Positions 1 through 9,125 are shown, counted from the first letter of the stretch. The stretch: DNA of 64,000 nucleotides from Mucilaginibacter oryzae (GCF_003148845.1 NZ_QGHA01000016.1:1-64000), one strand, 5' to 3'. The notes: generated by a model not told the origin, from the sequence alone. Translations and numbers: made by a program.

Positions 1-2
1 AT

Positions 3-320
3 AAAGGCTATATATCCAAAGCTTTGGCCGACCTGCTTTGGGGAAATGGTATACAGATGATCACCAAACCCCGTAAAAACATGAAAGACTTTAACATCTC
101 TCAGGCCGATAAAATAATGCTCAGAAAAAGGGCTATCATTGAATGTGTAAACGATGAGCTAAAGAACATCTGCAAACTTCAGCACACCAGGCACAGATCC
201 GTGAATAACTTTCTGATGAACACAATGGGCGTGCTTTGCGCTTACCATTTCTTCCCTAAAAAACCTTCCCTTAATATTATATTTCAAGAAAATGACGACC
301 AGCTTTTATTAGCTGCTTAA
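3..320 (+). mobile_element. IS982-family transposase, 3' part
   Basis: The reading frame is open from the window edge (KGYISKALADLLWGNGIQ) and ends at 320. The stretch MITKPRKNMKD followed by LLRKRAIIECVNDELKN and HTRHRSVNNFLMN is the conserved C-terminal part of IS982-type DDE transposases, including the Glu of the DDE triad (AIIE). The usual protein is about 290 residues, so only the last 105 or so are visible and I cannot tell whether the copy is intact. The bases just after the stop (accgaactcacgttaa) are a candidate right-end inverted repeat, but the left end is outside the window, so the exact IS boundary is unproven. Confidence 0.8.
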
Positions 321-499
321 ACCGAACTCACGTTAAATTACCTGTAAAATGCTAAAATGCCAAAACCGCTTTTGCCGGAATATTAAAAAATCATTTGGCT
401 GCTTAGATTATTTTTAATGATAACGTGTATTCGCTGTTTGAGTCGGCATATCGTGGCTTTAACCAGGTATTTACTACGTTAGGGGGGCGCCTTTAAAAC

Positions 500-531
500 A
501 AAAGCGGCCTGGTTTAACCGGGCCGCTTTTC
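500..531. terminator. Bidirectional intrinsic terminator after sdhB
   Basis: The stem AAAGCGGCC (501-509) pairs with GGCCGCTTT (521-529) around an 11-base loop, with A-rich and T-rich flanks on both sides. It lies just beyond the sdhB stop on the minus strand and could also end transcription coming from the IS side. Confidence 0.75.
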
Positions 532-552
532 ATATCTAAACAACAAAATCAA

Positions 553-1338
553 TTAATGATTTTGTTCGTGGATCTCTTCCTGCCTGAACAGTTTCGCGCT
601 GAAATAGTCGTTGTTCATGCGGGCAATGTTCGTCAGTTTGATCTCTTTCGGGCACTCAGCTTCGCAGGCACCGGTGTTGGTACAGTTACCAAAGCCTTCT
701 TCGTCCATTTGGGCCACCATTGATTGTACACGACGGTAGCGCTCGGGCTGGCCTTGCGGTAATAAGCCCAATTGAGTGATTTTTGCCGATACGAACAACA
801 TAGCCGAAGCATTTTTGCAAGCCGCAACGCAGGCACCGCAACCAATACACGTAGCCGAGTTGAAAGCCTCGTCGGCAATTACCTTAGGGATCGGGATGGC
901 ATTACCATCGGGTACACCGCCGGTGTTTACCGAAACGTAACCGCCGGCCTGTTGGATCCTGTCGAAAGCAGAGCGGTCAACCGCCAAATCTTTTACAATA
1001 GGAAAAGCTTCCGCGCGCCATGGTTCAATGGTAATGGTTTCGCCATCGTGAAACGTACGCATGTGCAGCTGGCAGGTAGTAACGCCTCTTTTTGGGCCGT
1101 GCGGGTGGCCGTTGATATATAATGAACACATACCGCAGATCCCTTCGCGGCAATCATGATCAAAGTTGATTGGCTCATCACCTTTATGGGTAAGGCTTTC
1201 GTTAACCACGTCGAGCATTTCAAGGAACGACATATCGGGCGATATGTTCTCAGCTTTGTAGCTAACAAATTTACCCGCGGTTTGAGCATTTTTTTGACGC
1301 CATACTTTAAGCGTCAGGTTCATATTTCCGTTACTCAT
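553..1338 (-). CDS. sdhB: Succinate dehydrogenase/fumarate reductase iron-sulfur subunit
   Basis: This subunit passes electrons from the flavin of SdhA through three Fe-S clusters to the membrane quinone site, linking the TCA cycle to respiration. With the start at 1338 (MSNGNMNLTLKVWRQ, 261 residues) the [2Fe-2S] ligands are C63, C68, C71 (CREGICGMC) and C89. The [4Fe-4S] and [3Fe-4S] ligands follow in CIGCGACVAACK and CTNTGACEAECPKEI. An in-frame start at 1422 would add 28 residues unlike the family, so I chose the internal ATG. It is the last gene of sdhC-sdhA-sdhB on the minus strand and is followed by an intrinsic terminator. All cluster ligands are present. Confidence 0.96.
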   Translation of the reverse strand: MSNGNMNLTLKVWRQKNAQTAGKFVSYKAENISPDMSFLEMLDVVNESLTHKGDEPINFDHDCREGICGMCSLYINGHPHGPKRGVTTCQLHMRTFHDGETITIEPWRAEAFPIVKDLAVDRSAFDRIQQAGGYVSVNTGGVPDGNAIPIPKVIADEAFNSATCIGCGACVAACKNASAMLFVSAKITQLGLLPQGQPERYRRVQSMVAQMDEEGFGNCTNTGACEAECPKEIKLTNIARMNNDYFSAKLFRQEEIHEQNH

Positions 1339-1445
1339 CTTTTTAATTAGATTTGAGATATCGTTGTTTTTTGTTGATTGAGTGAGCAATTGATGGAGTG
1401 AATGGTTTGTTAACTTAAGCAACCACTCACCAAATCAACTATTCA

Positions 1446-3380
1446 CTATGCATAATTTCTTTGAGACAGGTGTACTGCTTCAAATGTCAGCGGCTCTTTG
1501 TGCAGTTCTTCAGGCTGATTTTCACCTTTAAACTCCCAGGCCGCTACAAACGCGAAGTTTTCGTCATCGCGTAGCGCTTCGCCATCAGCAGTTTGCGATT
1601 CAACCCTGAAGTGGCCGCCGCATGATTCTTTGCGCATCAAAGCGTCGTCAATCATCAGTTCGCCCAGTTCAATGAAATCGGCTACCCTGCCGGCTCTTTC
1701 TAACGAAGCGTTTACTTCTTCGTTCTCGCCGGTTACTATAGCGTTTTTCCAGAAATCAGCTTTTAACGCCTGGATCAACCCTTTGGCTTTTCTCAGGCCT
1801 GCGTCGGTACGGGCCATGCCGCAGTACTCCCAAATAATGTGACCAAGTTCGCGGTGGTACTCGTTAACTGTTTTGTTGCCTTTAAGGGCCAGTAATTTAT
1901 TTACGTGCGCTATAACATCCTGTTTGGTTTGCTCAAAAGCAGGATGGCTGGTGTCAACCTTTTTAGGGCCAATTTTAGCAAGGTAGTCGCCAAGGGTATA
2001 AGGTATTACAAAGTAACCATCAGATAAACCCTGCATCAACGCCGAAGCGCCGAGGCGGTTGGCTCCGTGATCGGAGAAATTACACTCACCCAAAGCGTAT
2101 AAACCAGGGATGGTAGTGCTCAGGTTGTAATCGACCCAAAGGCCGCCCATGGTATAGTGAACAGCCGGGTAAATACGCATTGGCTGTTTGTATGGATTTT
2201 CGTTGGTAATTTGATAGTACATATCAAACAGGTTACCGTATTTGGCCGCCACGGTTTCTTCGCCTAAACGTTTAATAGCGTCGGCAAAATCAAGAAATAC
2301 CGCGAAACCTGAACCGCCTACGCCTTTACCTTCTTCAACCATTTCTTTGGCGTTGCGGGAGGCCACATCGCGCGGAACAAGGTTACCGAAGGCCGGATAT
2401 TTACGTTCAAGGAAGTAATCGCGGTCATCCTCTTTAACCTGGTCGGCTTTTAAGGTGCCTTTGCGCAATTGCTCTGCAATTGCGGCGGTTTTTGGTGCCC
2501 ATACCCTGCCGTCGTTACGTAATGATTCAGACATAAGCGTTAATTTCGACTGATGATCGCCTGTTACCGGGATACAGGTTGGGTGGATTTGGGTGTAGCA
2601 AGGATTGGCGAAGAGCGCACCACGTTTGTGTGCCCTCCATGCCGCGGTTACGTTAGAGCCGATGGCATTTGTTGACAGGTAGAATACGTTACTGTAACCA
2701 CCTGTACATAACAATACCGCATGAGCTGCATGGGTATCAATGGCTCCGGTTAGCATGTTACGGGTAACAATACCTTTAGCATGGCCATCAATAGTTACTA
2801 CATCCAGCATCTCATGACGGGTGTACATTTTTACTTTACCGGCATGAATCTGGCGGTTAAGCGCAGAGTAAGCGCCTAATAATAACTGCTGACCGGTTTG
2901 GCCCCTCGCGTAAAATGTACGCGACACCTGCGAACCACCGAATGAACGGTTATCCAGCAAGCCGCCGTACTCGCGTGCAAATGGTACACCTTGTGCAACG
3001 CACTGGTCGATGATATTTACCGAAACTTCGGCCAGACGGTAAACGTTGGCTTCGCGGGCGCGGTAATCGCCGCCTTTAATGGTATCATAAAATAAACGGA
3101 AAACGCTGTCGCCGTCGTTCTGGTAATTTTTTGCGGCATTGATACCACCCTGCGCGGCAATAGAGTGCGCACGGCGCGGGCTATCCTGAAAACAATATGC
3201 CTTAACGTTGTAACCCAGCTCGCCTAAGGTGGCAGCTGCCGAAGCGCCGGCCAAACCGGTACCTACAACAATGATGTCGTATTTACGCTTGTTGGCGGGG
3301 TTAACCAGCTTCAGATCAAATTTATGCTTGCTCCATTTTTCGGCTAATGGGCCTTGAGGAATTTTAGCATCTAATGTCAT
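1446..3380 (-). CDS. sdhA: Succinate dehydrogenase/fumarate reductase flavoprotein subunit
   Basis: The catalytic subunit oxidises succinate to fumarate with covalently bound FAD at the cytoplasmic face of the membrane. The N-terminal FAD-binding fold is visible as VVGTGLAGASAAATLGELG, and the flavin-linking region as HSIAAQGGINAAKNYQNDGD. The C-terminal region carries the HxxGANRLGASAL signature (FSDHGANRLGASALMQGL). At 644 residues it is the long form typical of Bacteroidota, longer than the roughly 590 residues of the E. coli enzyme. It sits between sdhC (42 bases upstream) and sdhB in one minus-strand operon. Confidence 0.97.
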   Translation of the reverse strand: MTLDAKIPQGPLAEKWSKHKFDLKLVNPANKRKYDIIVVGTGLAGASAAATLGELGYNVKAYCFQDSPRRAHSIAAQGGINAAKNYQNDGDSVFRLFYDTIKGGDYRAREANVYRLAEVSVNIIDQCVAQGVPFAREYGGLLDNRSFGGSQVSRTFYARGQTGQQLLLGAYSALNRQIHAGKVKMYTRHEMLDVVTIDGHAKGIVTRNMLTGAIDTHAAHAVLLCTGGYSNVFYLSTNAIGSNVTAAWRAHKRGALFANPCYTQIHPTCIPVTGDHQSKLTLMSESLRNDGRVWAPKTAAIAEQLRKGTLKADQVKEDDRDYFLERKYPAFGNLVPRDVASRNAKEMVEEGKGVGGSGFAVFLDFADAIKRLGEETVAAKYGNLFDMYYQITNENPYKQPMRIYPAVHYTMGGLWVDYNLSTTIPGLYALGECNFSDHGANRLGASALMQGLSDGYFVIPYTLGDYLAKIGPKKVDTSHPAFEQTKQDVIAHVNKLLALKGNKTVNEYHRELGHIIWEYCGMARTDAGLRKAKGLIQALKADFWKNAIVTGENEEVNASLERAGRVADFIELGELMIDDALMRKESCGGHFRVESQTADGEALRDDENFAFVAAWEFKGENQPEELHKEPLTFEAVHLSQRNYA

Positions 3381-3421
3381 CTCTTCTTGATATTTATGTT
3401 TGTGGCTTTTAGCCAGCTAAC

Positions 3422-4213
3422 TTAGTGAGCTCCCTGGGTTGATAAATAATAATAGTAAACCGGCATGGCGGCGAAAGCCAGCGGAATAATTACCGCGAAC
3501 AGCCATGTGCCGATAAAGTAAACTATCGGGGTATATTTACGGTGTACCCAGCCCAGCGTACGGAACGCGCTCTGGAAACCATGCAGCAGGTGAAACGCCA
3601 CAGCGCCCATAGCTATTACATAAAATAAAACGTAAATGATGTTGCTGAAGCTGGTTGCAACGCGGGTATGCAGGTCTTTCACCCTTACAATCTCCACATT
3701 GTTTTCGGTTGCTACCGAATGGCTGAACTCCGCATTGGCCGGGGTATAGTCTGCAACGGTTGTTACGCCTGTAGCCAGATCGGTGCGGTACTCTTTAAAA
3801 CCCATGTTTTTATCGTTATGGTAACGGTACCAGAAATCGCCCATGTGGATAACGATAAACAGGAACAGGATTGAACCCAAAAGGCCCATGTTTTTTGACG
3901 ACCAGGAGGCATCAGATTTTGTAGCTACCGCGTAACCTACCGGACGCGCTTTGCGATTTTTTACCGTCAGGATCAGGCCGTACAGTGCATGCACCAAAAT
4001 GGAAAGGTACAACAGGTATGCGATCACTTCAATAGGCGGAAAATGCGTAAGGAAGTTGGCATACACGTTAAAACTGAAACCATTATCGTTGTTAAACAAC
4101 AGCAGGTTGCCGCCCACGTGCACAATTAAAAACGTGCACAGAAACAAGCCTGTTAAAGCCATGATCAGCTTTTTGCCCAGCGACGAGTTAAAGGTTTGTT
4201 TGAATTCGCTCAT
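3422..4213 (-). CDS. sdhC: Succinate dehydrogenase cytochrome b subunit
   Basis: This is a membrane anchor of the B type, a single fused subunit expected to carry two b-type haems and the quinone site. The 263 residues show about five hydrophobic segments, and membrane histidines suited to haem ligation lie in FLIVHVGGNLL, ILVHALYGL, IVIHMGDFW and FHLLHGFQSAF. A soluble insert of roughly 55 residues (from YRYHNDKNMG to LHTRVATSF) separates the third and fourth segments and is a common feature in Bacteroidota. It is the first gene of the sdhCAB operon. No separate SdhD is present or expected. Confidence 0.93.
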   Translation of the reverse strand: MSEFKQTFNSSLGKKLIMALTGLFLCTFLIVHVGGNLLLFNNDNGFSFNVYANFLTHFPPIEVIAYLLYLSILVHALYGLILTVKNRKARPVGYAVATKSDASWSSKNMGLLGSILFLFIVIHMGDFWYRYHNDKNMGFKEYRTDLATGVTTVADYTPANAEFSHSVATENNVEIVRVKDLHTRVATSFSNIIYVLFYVIAMGAVAFHLLHGFQSAFRTLGWVHRKYTPIVYFIGTWLFAVIIPLAFAAMPVYYYYLSTQGAH

Positions 4214-4233
4214 TATGAAATAGATTTATTTGG

Positions 4234-4241
4234 CAAAAGTA
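4234..4241 (-). promoter_or_regulatory. Candidate -7 element of the sdhCAB promoter
   Basis: On the minus strand this reads TACTTTTG, matching the Bacteroidota TAnnTTTG -7 consensus, 20 bases before the sdhC start. A clean -33 TTTG at the usual spacing is not evident, so the assignment rests on the -7 box and its position. Confidence 0.4.
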
Positions 4242-4395
4242 TTTATTAAATAACAAAACATAGAAGAGGTTTTGGCTTATTGAACACCAAAAAACTATTT
4301 AGAATCAATCTAAAGCAATGCGCTGTGTTTTAAGCTATAAATACAATAAAATGACGGTAAATTGCTGTAATAAAGGATTATCAGCGCGGTGATTT

Positions 4396-5055
4396 TTAAT
4401 CTATAGCGATCACTTTATCTTTCAATACCGCAAAAATCCTGTCGGTTTGCCGGCTGCGGATAGCTACGCGGCCGGTAAACTTGCCGAATGATGGTAGCAC
4501 CGCCTGCCTGGCGCCAAAAGCGAAGCAGGGAAGCGTGATACTTTGCCTGGCGCGGCCGCTCAGGTTTACGCCGGGGTGGATATGCCCGCAAAAAACATAA
4601 CCCGCAGCTTCCTGCGTATCGGCGGCCAGCGGATGGTGCATCATCAGGAAAGGACCGATCAGCAATTCATCGTACAGCCTGATATTTAAATTTTGGTAGT
4701 GCTTATCTGAAATAATATCGTGATTGCCTTTTACCAGGATAATGTTGAGCGCCGGGAACTGGCTGCGCCAAAGTACAAACCAATCCCAGTCGTTATTTAA
4801 ATCGCTGTGAAAAAGATCGCCTAAAAAAATCAGCTTTTCTGGTTGGTATTCGTAAATCAGATCAGAAAGCACTGCAAGGTCGCTCTGTTCCATATCCCTT
4901 GGTACGGCAATCCCGGCTTTACGAAAATGGCCAACCTTACCCAAATGCACATCGGCAATGATGAGCGCTTTTTGTTGCTGCCAGTAAATTGCTTTTTGAG
5001 GGGTTAATAAAAGATCCTGCCCAAGCAGGTTAAAAGGAGTAGCCGCACTTATCAT
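4396..5055 (-). CDS. pdeM: PdeM-type metallophosphoesterase (ligase-associated)
   Basis: The 219-residue calcineurin-like phosphoesterase has metal-binding motifs in order: ADVHLGKVGHFRK (D and H), FLGDLFHSD, KGNHD and CGHIHPGV. The N-terminal layout and the HLGK-x-GHFRK-x-G stretch are those of the ligase-associated DNA damage response endonuclease PdeM. That family is usually encoded beside an ATP-dependent DNA ligase and a Lhr-type helicase; neither is adjacent here, so the neighbourhood does not confirm the DNA-repair role. The start lies only a few bases after a TAACTTTG element, suggesting a very short or absent leader. Confidence 0.82.
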   Translation of the reverse strand: MISAATPFNLLGQDLLLTPQKAIYWQQQKALIIADVHLGKVGHFRKAGIAVPRDMEQSDLAVLSDLIYEYQPEKLIFLGDLFHSDLNNDWDWFVLWRSQFPALNIILVKGNHDIISDKHYQNLNIRLYDELLIGPFLMMHHPLAADTQEAAGYVFCGHIHPGVNLSGRARQSITLPCFAFGARQAVLPSFGKFTGRVAIRSRQTDRIFAVLKDKVIAID

Positions 5056-5060
5056 TAAGG

Positions 5061-5068
5061 CAAAGTTA
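5061..5068 (-). promoter_or_regulatory. -7 element abutting the pdeM start
   Basis: The minus strand reads TAACTTTG, a full match to TAnnTTTG, with five bases between its last G and the pdeM ATG. Transcription from this box would begin at or next to the start codon, giving a leaderless or near-leaderless mRNA. Confidence 0.5.
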
Positions 5069-5219
5069 AGAAAGCCCCCTGAGCCCCTGAACCTGGATTG
5101 AAAAATTTTTCAAATACGGTGTAACCTGTTTAAAAACCACGTGGTCATAGCTTACAAATACACCACGGTGAGTGATTTATACAGAAAACAGAATTAACTA
5201 AATTTAAAAAATAAATATT

Positions 5220-5597
5220 ATGGATACCGGAAACTTAGCCATCTTGATGATCATCATTGTATCACTTGGCTTATTTTTAATGATTTTTGGGATAGTTTAT
5301 CTTAACAAACGGGAAAATTTAGCAATGATTGAACGCAATATAGATCCCCGTAGCTTTAAGCCACAATCCGCTCCTTATCAAAACTTAAAATGGGGTTTAT
5401 TATTGATTGGCGCAGGAGTGGGATTGTTTATCGCATTTATTTTAAACCATGCCGTATTTAATGGTTTTAACGATGATGTGTTTTTCCTATATGTGGCATT
5501 GATCGCCATCTTCGGCGGAGCGGGTTTGTTCATCTCCTACCGCATTGAAAAACGCGAAGTGCTGGATAAAGAAGACCAGCGGGTTGAAAAGCTATAA
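5220..5597 (+). CDS. Small membrane protein (DUF6249-like)
   Basis: This is a 125-residue protein with three predicted membrane segments: residues about 7-26 (LAILMIIIVSLGLFLMIFGI), 60-78 (WGLLLIGAGVGLFIAFIL) and 89-106 (VFFLYVALIAIFGGAGLF). A short charged loop (NKRENLAMIERNIDPRSF) follows the first segment. The pattern, including the MIE/NIDP-like loop, resembles DUF6249 membrane proteins of Bacteroidota, whose function is unknown. It stands alone on the plus strand and is followed directly by an intrinsic terminator, so it is probably a single-gene unit. Confidence 0.75.
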   Translation: MDTGNLAILMIIIVSLGLFLMIFGIVYLNKRENLAMIERNIDPRSFKPQSAPYQNLKWGLLLIGAGVGLFIAFILNHAVFNGFNDDVFFLYVALIAIFGGAGLFISYRIEKREVLDKEDQRVEKL

Positions 5598-5620
5598 AAC
5601 CACAATCGGATATTTTCATA

Positions 5621-5646
5621 GCCCTGCCCTGTGGCGGGGCTTTTTT
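5621..5646 (+). terminator. Intrinsic terminator after the small membrane protein gene
   Basis: The stem GCCCTGCC (5621-5628) pairs with GGCGGGGC (5633-5640) with one G-T pair and a four-base loop, followed directly by six T. It separates the plus-strand gene from the convergent DinB-fold gene. Confidence 0.75.
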
Positions 5647-5668
5647 GCTTTAAGCTCATCAAATAGCG

Positions 5669-6184
5669 CTATCCGATACCATATCGCTCTTTAAAAATAT
5701 TCAGGTGGTGGCGCTCATGCCCGGCCATCATAAATACCAAAGCCGCTACGGTAAACAAGTGGTTGCTGGCAATGCCGGTACGTGCCAGTTGCTCATCGCT
5801 GAAGGCTTTGATCATATACAGGTTTGCCCGGCGAAGCAGCTTAAACTCTTCGGCCAATGCTTTGATGTCCTGGCTGTTGAAATCGGTATTGTTTACATAA
5901 ATGTCCTGGTCAAAACCCGGCAGCTCGATATGGTTCCGCGAAAAAACCAACGCGCGGTAGGCAAAAGTGCGCTCGGTATCAATCATATGGCCAAGGGCCT
6001 GCTTCACCGTCCATTTGCCGGGAGCATAAGCATATAAACCCTGCTCATTACCGAGGTTGCTGAATAATTGATAGCTATGATGCATTTGCTGCTCCAGCAT
6101 CGCAATTACATCAGTGTCGCCTACCAGGCCCACATATCCTGCCGCGAATGGTGAATAATCACCCGTGTTTGGTTTTTTTATCAT
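5669..6184 (-). CDS. DinB-fold putative metal-dependent hydrolase/transferase
   Basis: The 171 residues match the DinB/YfiT four-helix-bundle superfamily, a damage-inducible fold unrelated to DNA polymerase IV. The three metal-binding histidines are plausible as H in LGHMIDTER and two in GHERHHLNI near the C terminus; PGKWTVKQALGH is the typical helix-2 entry. Members include bacillithiol and mycothiol transferases as well as many uncharacterised proteins, so the substrate is open. The start codon overlaps the 3' end of the upstream histidine kinase gene by 26 bases, so the two are probably co-transcribed and translationally linked. Confidence 0.82.
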   Translation of the reverse strand: MIKKPNTGDYSPFAAGYVGLVGDTDVIAMLEQQMHHSYQLFSNLGNEQGLYAYAPGKWTVKQALGHMIDTERTFAYRALVFSRNHIELPGFDQDIYVNNTDFNSQDIKALAEEFKLLRRANLYMIKAFSDEQLARTGIASNHLFTVAALVFMMAGHERHHLNIFKERYGIG

Positions 6185-7376
6185 TACGCGTGTTTTTAAG
6201 TACGATCCTGAAAGTTGTGCCTTTACCTAATTCCGAATCTTTTACAAAAATCTGCCCGTTATGGTAATTCTCCACCATACGCTTGGTAAGCGACAACCCT
6301 AAACCCCAGCCCCGCTTACGGGTGGTATAACCCGGTTGAAAAACGGTATCGAATTTAGAACGCGGGATACCTTTCCCCGTATCGGTAACATCAATAAAAA
6401 TCTGGTTTTTTACCTTGTTGCCGCCTATTTCAACCTTGATGCTCCCTTTCCCCTCAATAGCGTTAACCGCGTTTTTCAACAGGTTTTCCAATACCCAATC
6501 AAACAGCGGAATGTTCAGGCCTGCTTTAAGATGGGGGTTGCCGGTTAACTCAAAACTGATGTTTTTACTTACGCGTACCTTAAAATAATCCACAAAATCT
6601 TTCACCACGGCATAAACGCTGTGCTCTTCCAGCACCGCTTTCGAGCCTATTTTCGAAAAACGGTCGGCCACTATTTCCAGGCGTTTTACATCGTTTTCCA
6701 TTTCGGCTATCAGCACATCGTCTTCGGCATTAAACTTCTCCTTCATTAACTCTATCCAGGCAATGAGCGATGATATAGGCGTACCCAACTGGTGGGCGGT
6801 TTCTTTGGCGAGGCCCACCCAAACCTGGTCCTGTTCTGATTTACGGGAGGAACTGAACGCGGTATAGGCCATCAGCAAAAATATAGCGATAACGGTAAGC
6901 TGCACATATGGAAAAAGGCGCAACTGCGAAAGCAATTCCGAATCTTTATAATAAACAAAGTTATCCTCTCCAAAAACTTTGAGTTTAATAGGCGCGTGCT
7001 GGCCTTTCATGTAGTTTAGCTCCTCTTTAAAGTAAGCCGGATCATACTTTTTATACTTTTTGGTTTCTGCCTCAAGTTTGATGGCGGTGCGGGTTGTGTC
7101 GAGGCCACGATAGGTAACGATCTCGCCCTTACCATCGGTAATGATGGCCGGTACGGTAAGGCTATCGCGTACGGCAAATACATAATTTAAAAAGTCGTTA
7201 TCGTCCGATGCCAGGATCTGCCTCATGCTTATAGCCCAAACCTGCGCGCGTGTACGTTCAGATCTGGCTATATTTTTTACCAGGTAGCTGGTATAAAATA
7301 ACGAACCGCTGGCTATCACTACCGCGAACGCGAGGAGCAAATATTTCCAACGTTTTTTATGTTGATATGGGTTCAT
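6159..7376 (-). CDS. Orphan membrane sensor histidine kinase
   Basis: Two membrane segments (YLLLAFAVVIASGSLFYTS near the N terminus and LTVIAIFLLMAYTAF near residue 165) bracket an extracytoplasmic sensor region of about 130 residues. The cytoplasmic part has an H box (AKETAHQLGTPISSLIAW), an N box (LENLLKNAVNAIEG) and G boxes (VTDTGKGIPRS, KRGWGLGLSLTKR). The QLGTP form of the H box is common in Bacteroidota kinases. No response regulator is adjacent, so it is an orphan. I prefer the ATG at 7376 over an in-frame GTG at 7385. The overlapping DinB-fold gene downstream is a possible functional partner, but nothing shows it directly. Confidence 0.9.
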   Translation of the reverse strand: MNPYQHKKRWKYLLLAFAVVIASGSLFYTSYLVKNIARSERTRAQVWAISMRQILASDDNDFLNYVFAVRDSLTVPAIITDGKGEIVTYRGLDTTRTAIKLEAETKKYKKYDPAYFKEELNYMKGQHAPIKLKVFGEDNFVYYKDSELLSQLRLFPYVQLTVIAIFLLMAYTAFSSSRKSEQDQVWVGLAKETAHQLGTPISSLIAWIELMKEKFNAEDDVLIAEMENDVKRLEIVADRFSKIGSKAVLEEHSVYAVVKDFVDYFKVRVSKNISFELTGNPHLKAGLNIPLFDWVLENLLKNAVNAIEGKGSIKVEIGGNKVKNQIFIDVTDTGKGIPRSKFDTVFQPGYTTRKRGWGLGLSLTKRMVENYHNGQIFVKDSELGKGTTFRIVLKNTRNDKKTKHG

Positions 7377-7442
7377 GGCGGACACAAGCCAAATAACGTA
7401 AAATTGGTTTGGAAAATATAATTTTATTGTAGGGAGGCTAAT

Positions 7443-7519
7443 TGTCCATGGCCGATAGTCGATAGTCCATGGACATATTTAGGTAATACTATGGGCTATC
7501 GACTATGGACTATGGACTT
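7443..7519. repeat. Word-built imperfect palindrome before gltX
   Basis: The left arm (7443-7473) and right arm (7489-7519) are complementary at about 26-27 of 31 positions around a loop of about 15 bases. Each arm is itself made of repeated words such as GTCCATGG, GATAGTC and CGATAGTCCATGG. It lies between the divergent histidine kinase and gltX and ends just before the gltX -7 box. Confidence 0.75.
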
Positions 7520-7525
7520 TCCTCT

Positions 7526-7533
7526 TATCTTTG
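7526..7533 (+). promoter_or_regulatory. -7 element abutting the gltX start
   Basis: TATCTTTG matches TAnnTTTG and ends eight bases before the gltX ATG, implying a leader of only a few bases. Its presence argues against the upstream in-frame start at 7491, which would place the promoter inside the gene. Confidence 0.5.
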
Positions 7534-7541
7534 CCCCCATC

Positions 7542-9065
7542 ATGACCGATAAAAAAGTAAGAGTTCGTTTTGCACCCAGTCCTACCGGTGGTTTACACCT
7601 TGGCGGCGTGCGTACCGTATTATTTAACTACCTGTTCGCCAAAAAGCATAATGGCGATTTTGTTTTGCGGATTGAAGATACCGACCAAACCCGCTATGTG
7701 GAAGGTGCCGAACAATATATTTTAGATTGCCTGAAATGGTGCGGCCTGAACCCGGACGAGAGCCCGGAGATTGGCGGCCCTTACGCCCCTTACCGCCAAA
7801 GCGAACGCAAGGCGCTTTACCGCGAATATGCCGAGCGCCTGGTAATGGAAGGCCATGCTTATTATGCATTTGATACTGCCGAAGAACTGGATAAAAACCG
7901 TAAAGAGATCCCTAATTTTCAATACGGGCAGGCTTATCGCCAAACTTTGCGCAATTCGTTATCATTACCTCAGCACGAGGTTGATGAGCTGCTTGCCGCG
8001 GGCACCCCGCACGTAATCCGCATTAAAATGCCGGAGGGGGAAACAGTGAGCTTTAATGATATGATCCGCGGTTATGTAAGTTTTGAAACCGGTTTGGTGG
8101 ATGATAAGGTGTTATTGAAAGCCGATGGCATGCCAACCTATCATTTAGCCGTAGTGGTTGATGATTACCTGATGAAGATTACCCACGCCTTCCGCGGGGA
8201 AGAGTGGCTGCCATCTGCCCCTGTGCATTTATTGCTTTGGGAATATTTAGGTTGGAAGGCCGATATGCCGCAATGGGCACATTTACCATTGATACTAAAA
8301 CCAGATGGCCACGGCAAGTTAAGCAAACGCGACGGCGCACGGCTCGGTTTCCCGGTATATGCCATGAACTGGTTCGACGCTAAAACCGGCGAATTAACGC
8401 CCGGTTTCCGCGAGCTTGGCTTTTTACCCGAGGCCTTCCTGAACCTGCTGGCAACTTTAGGCTGGAACGATGGTACCGACCAGGAACTGTTTACGCTGGA
8501 TGAACTGATCGAAAAGTTTTCGATTGAGCGTGTTAATAAATCGGGCGCTAAGTTTGATTTTGAAAAAGCCAAATGGTTCAATGCCGAGTGGATTAAAAAA
8601 TCGGGAGCCGAAAGCCTGAAGTTGGAAGTTGCGAAAGTTTTGGCTGAGAAAGGAATATTGGTTGAAGATCAGGAATATCTTGAAAAAGTTATTAAACTGG
8701 TAAAAGAGCGCTGCACCCTGATCCCTGATTTTTACCAGCAGGCGGGTTTCTTTTTTGAGCAACCTAAAGAATACGACCTGAACGCGGTGAAACCAAAATG
8801 GACGGATGCTAAAACCGACTTCTATAATACCTACATCACCCAGCTAAGTGCAGAAACAGCTACCGACCCGCACGAGCTTGAAACTAAATTCAAGGCTTTA
8901 GCCGAAGAAAAAGGTTTGAAAATTGGGGATGTGATGCTGCCTTTCCGCGTTATGCTGGTTGGTGGCAAGTTTGGTCCACACGTGTTTGATATTGTGGCTT
9001 TGTTAGGGAAAGACGAAACCATTAGCCGGATTACCAAAGCGCTTGTTGAATTTACAGCCGCTTAA
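7542..9065 (+). CDS. gltX: Glutamyl-tRNA synthetase
   Basis: This class I aminoacyl-tRNA synthetase charges tRNA-Glu in the cytoplasm. The HIGH-equivalent motif is PSPTGGLHLGGVR (residues about 11-23), and the KMSKS-equivalent is KLSKR at 259-263. FRGEEWLPSAPVH and the DDYLMKITH segment are typical of the GluRS catalytic core, and the C-terminal anticodon-binding region from about residue 330 is mostly helical. The length of 507 residues is normal. I placed the start at MTDKKVRVRF; a longer frame from 7491 runs through the upstream palindrome and the -7 box. A strong terminator follows. Confidence 0.97.
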   Translation: MTDKKVRVRFAPSPTGGLHLGGVRTVLFNYLFAKKHNGDFVLRIEDTDQTRYVEGAEQYILDCLKWCGLNPDESPEIGGPYAPYRQSERKALYREYAERLVMEGHAYYAFDTAEELDKNRKEIPNFQYGQAYRQTLRNSLSLPQHEVDELLAAGTPHVIRIKMPEGETVSFNDMIRGYVSFETGLVDDKVLLKADGMPTYHLAVVVDDYLMKITHAFRGEEWLPSAPVHLLLWEYLGWKADMPQWAHLPLILKPDGHGKLSKRDGARLGFPVYAMNWFDAKTGELTPGFRELGFLPEAFLNLLATLGWNDGTDQELFTLDELIEKFSIERVNKSGAKFDFEKAKWFNAEWIKKSGAESLKLEVAKVLAEKGILVEDQEYLEKVIKLVKERCTLIPDFYQQAGFFFEQPKEYDLNAVKPKWTDAKTDFYNTYITQLSAETATDPHELETKFKALAEEKGLKIGDVMLPFRVMLVGGKFGPHVFDIVALLGKDETISRITKALVEFTAA

Positions 9066-9078
9066 AAACCGATAAAAT

Positions 9079-9125
9079 AAAAGCGAAGGCCATGTTGAAT
9101 TTATTCACATGGCCTTCCGCTTTTT
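9079..9125 (+). terminator. Intrinsic terminator after gltX
   Basis: A long stem, AAAGCG-AAGGCCATGT against ACATGGCCTT-CCGCTTT, with a loop of about 11 bases, is followed by five T at 9121-9125. It lies 14 bases after the gltX stop. Confidence 0.85.

Noticed and set aside
5669..6184. DinB-fold gene as the DNA polymerase dinB
   Set aside because: The name is shared only; this is the small four-helix DinB/YfiT fold, while the real polymerase IV gene is at 25975-27093.
8165..8581. 138-codon minus-strand frame inside gltX
   Set aside because: Antisense to the GluRS core, without motifs or a signal.
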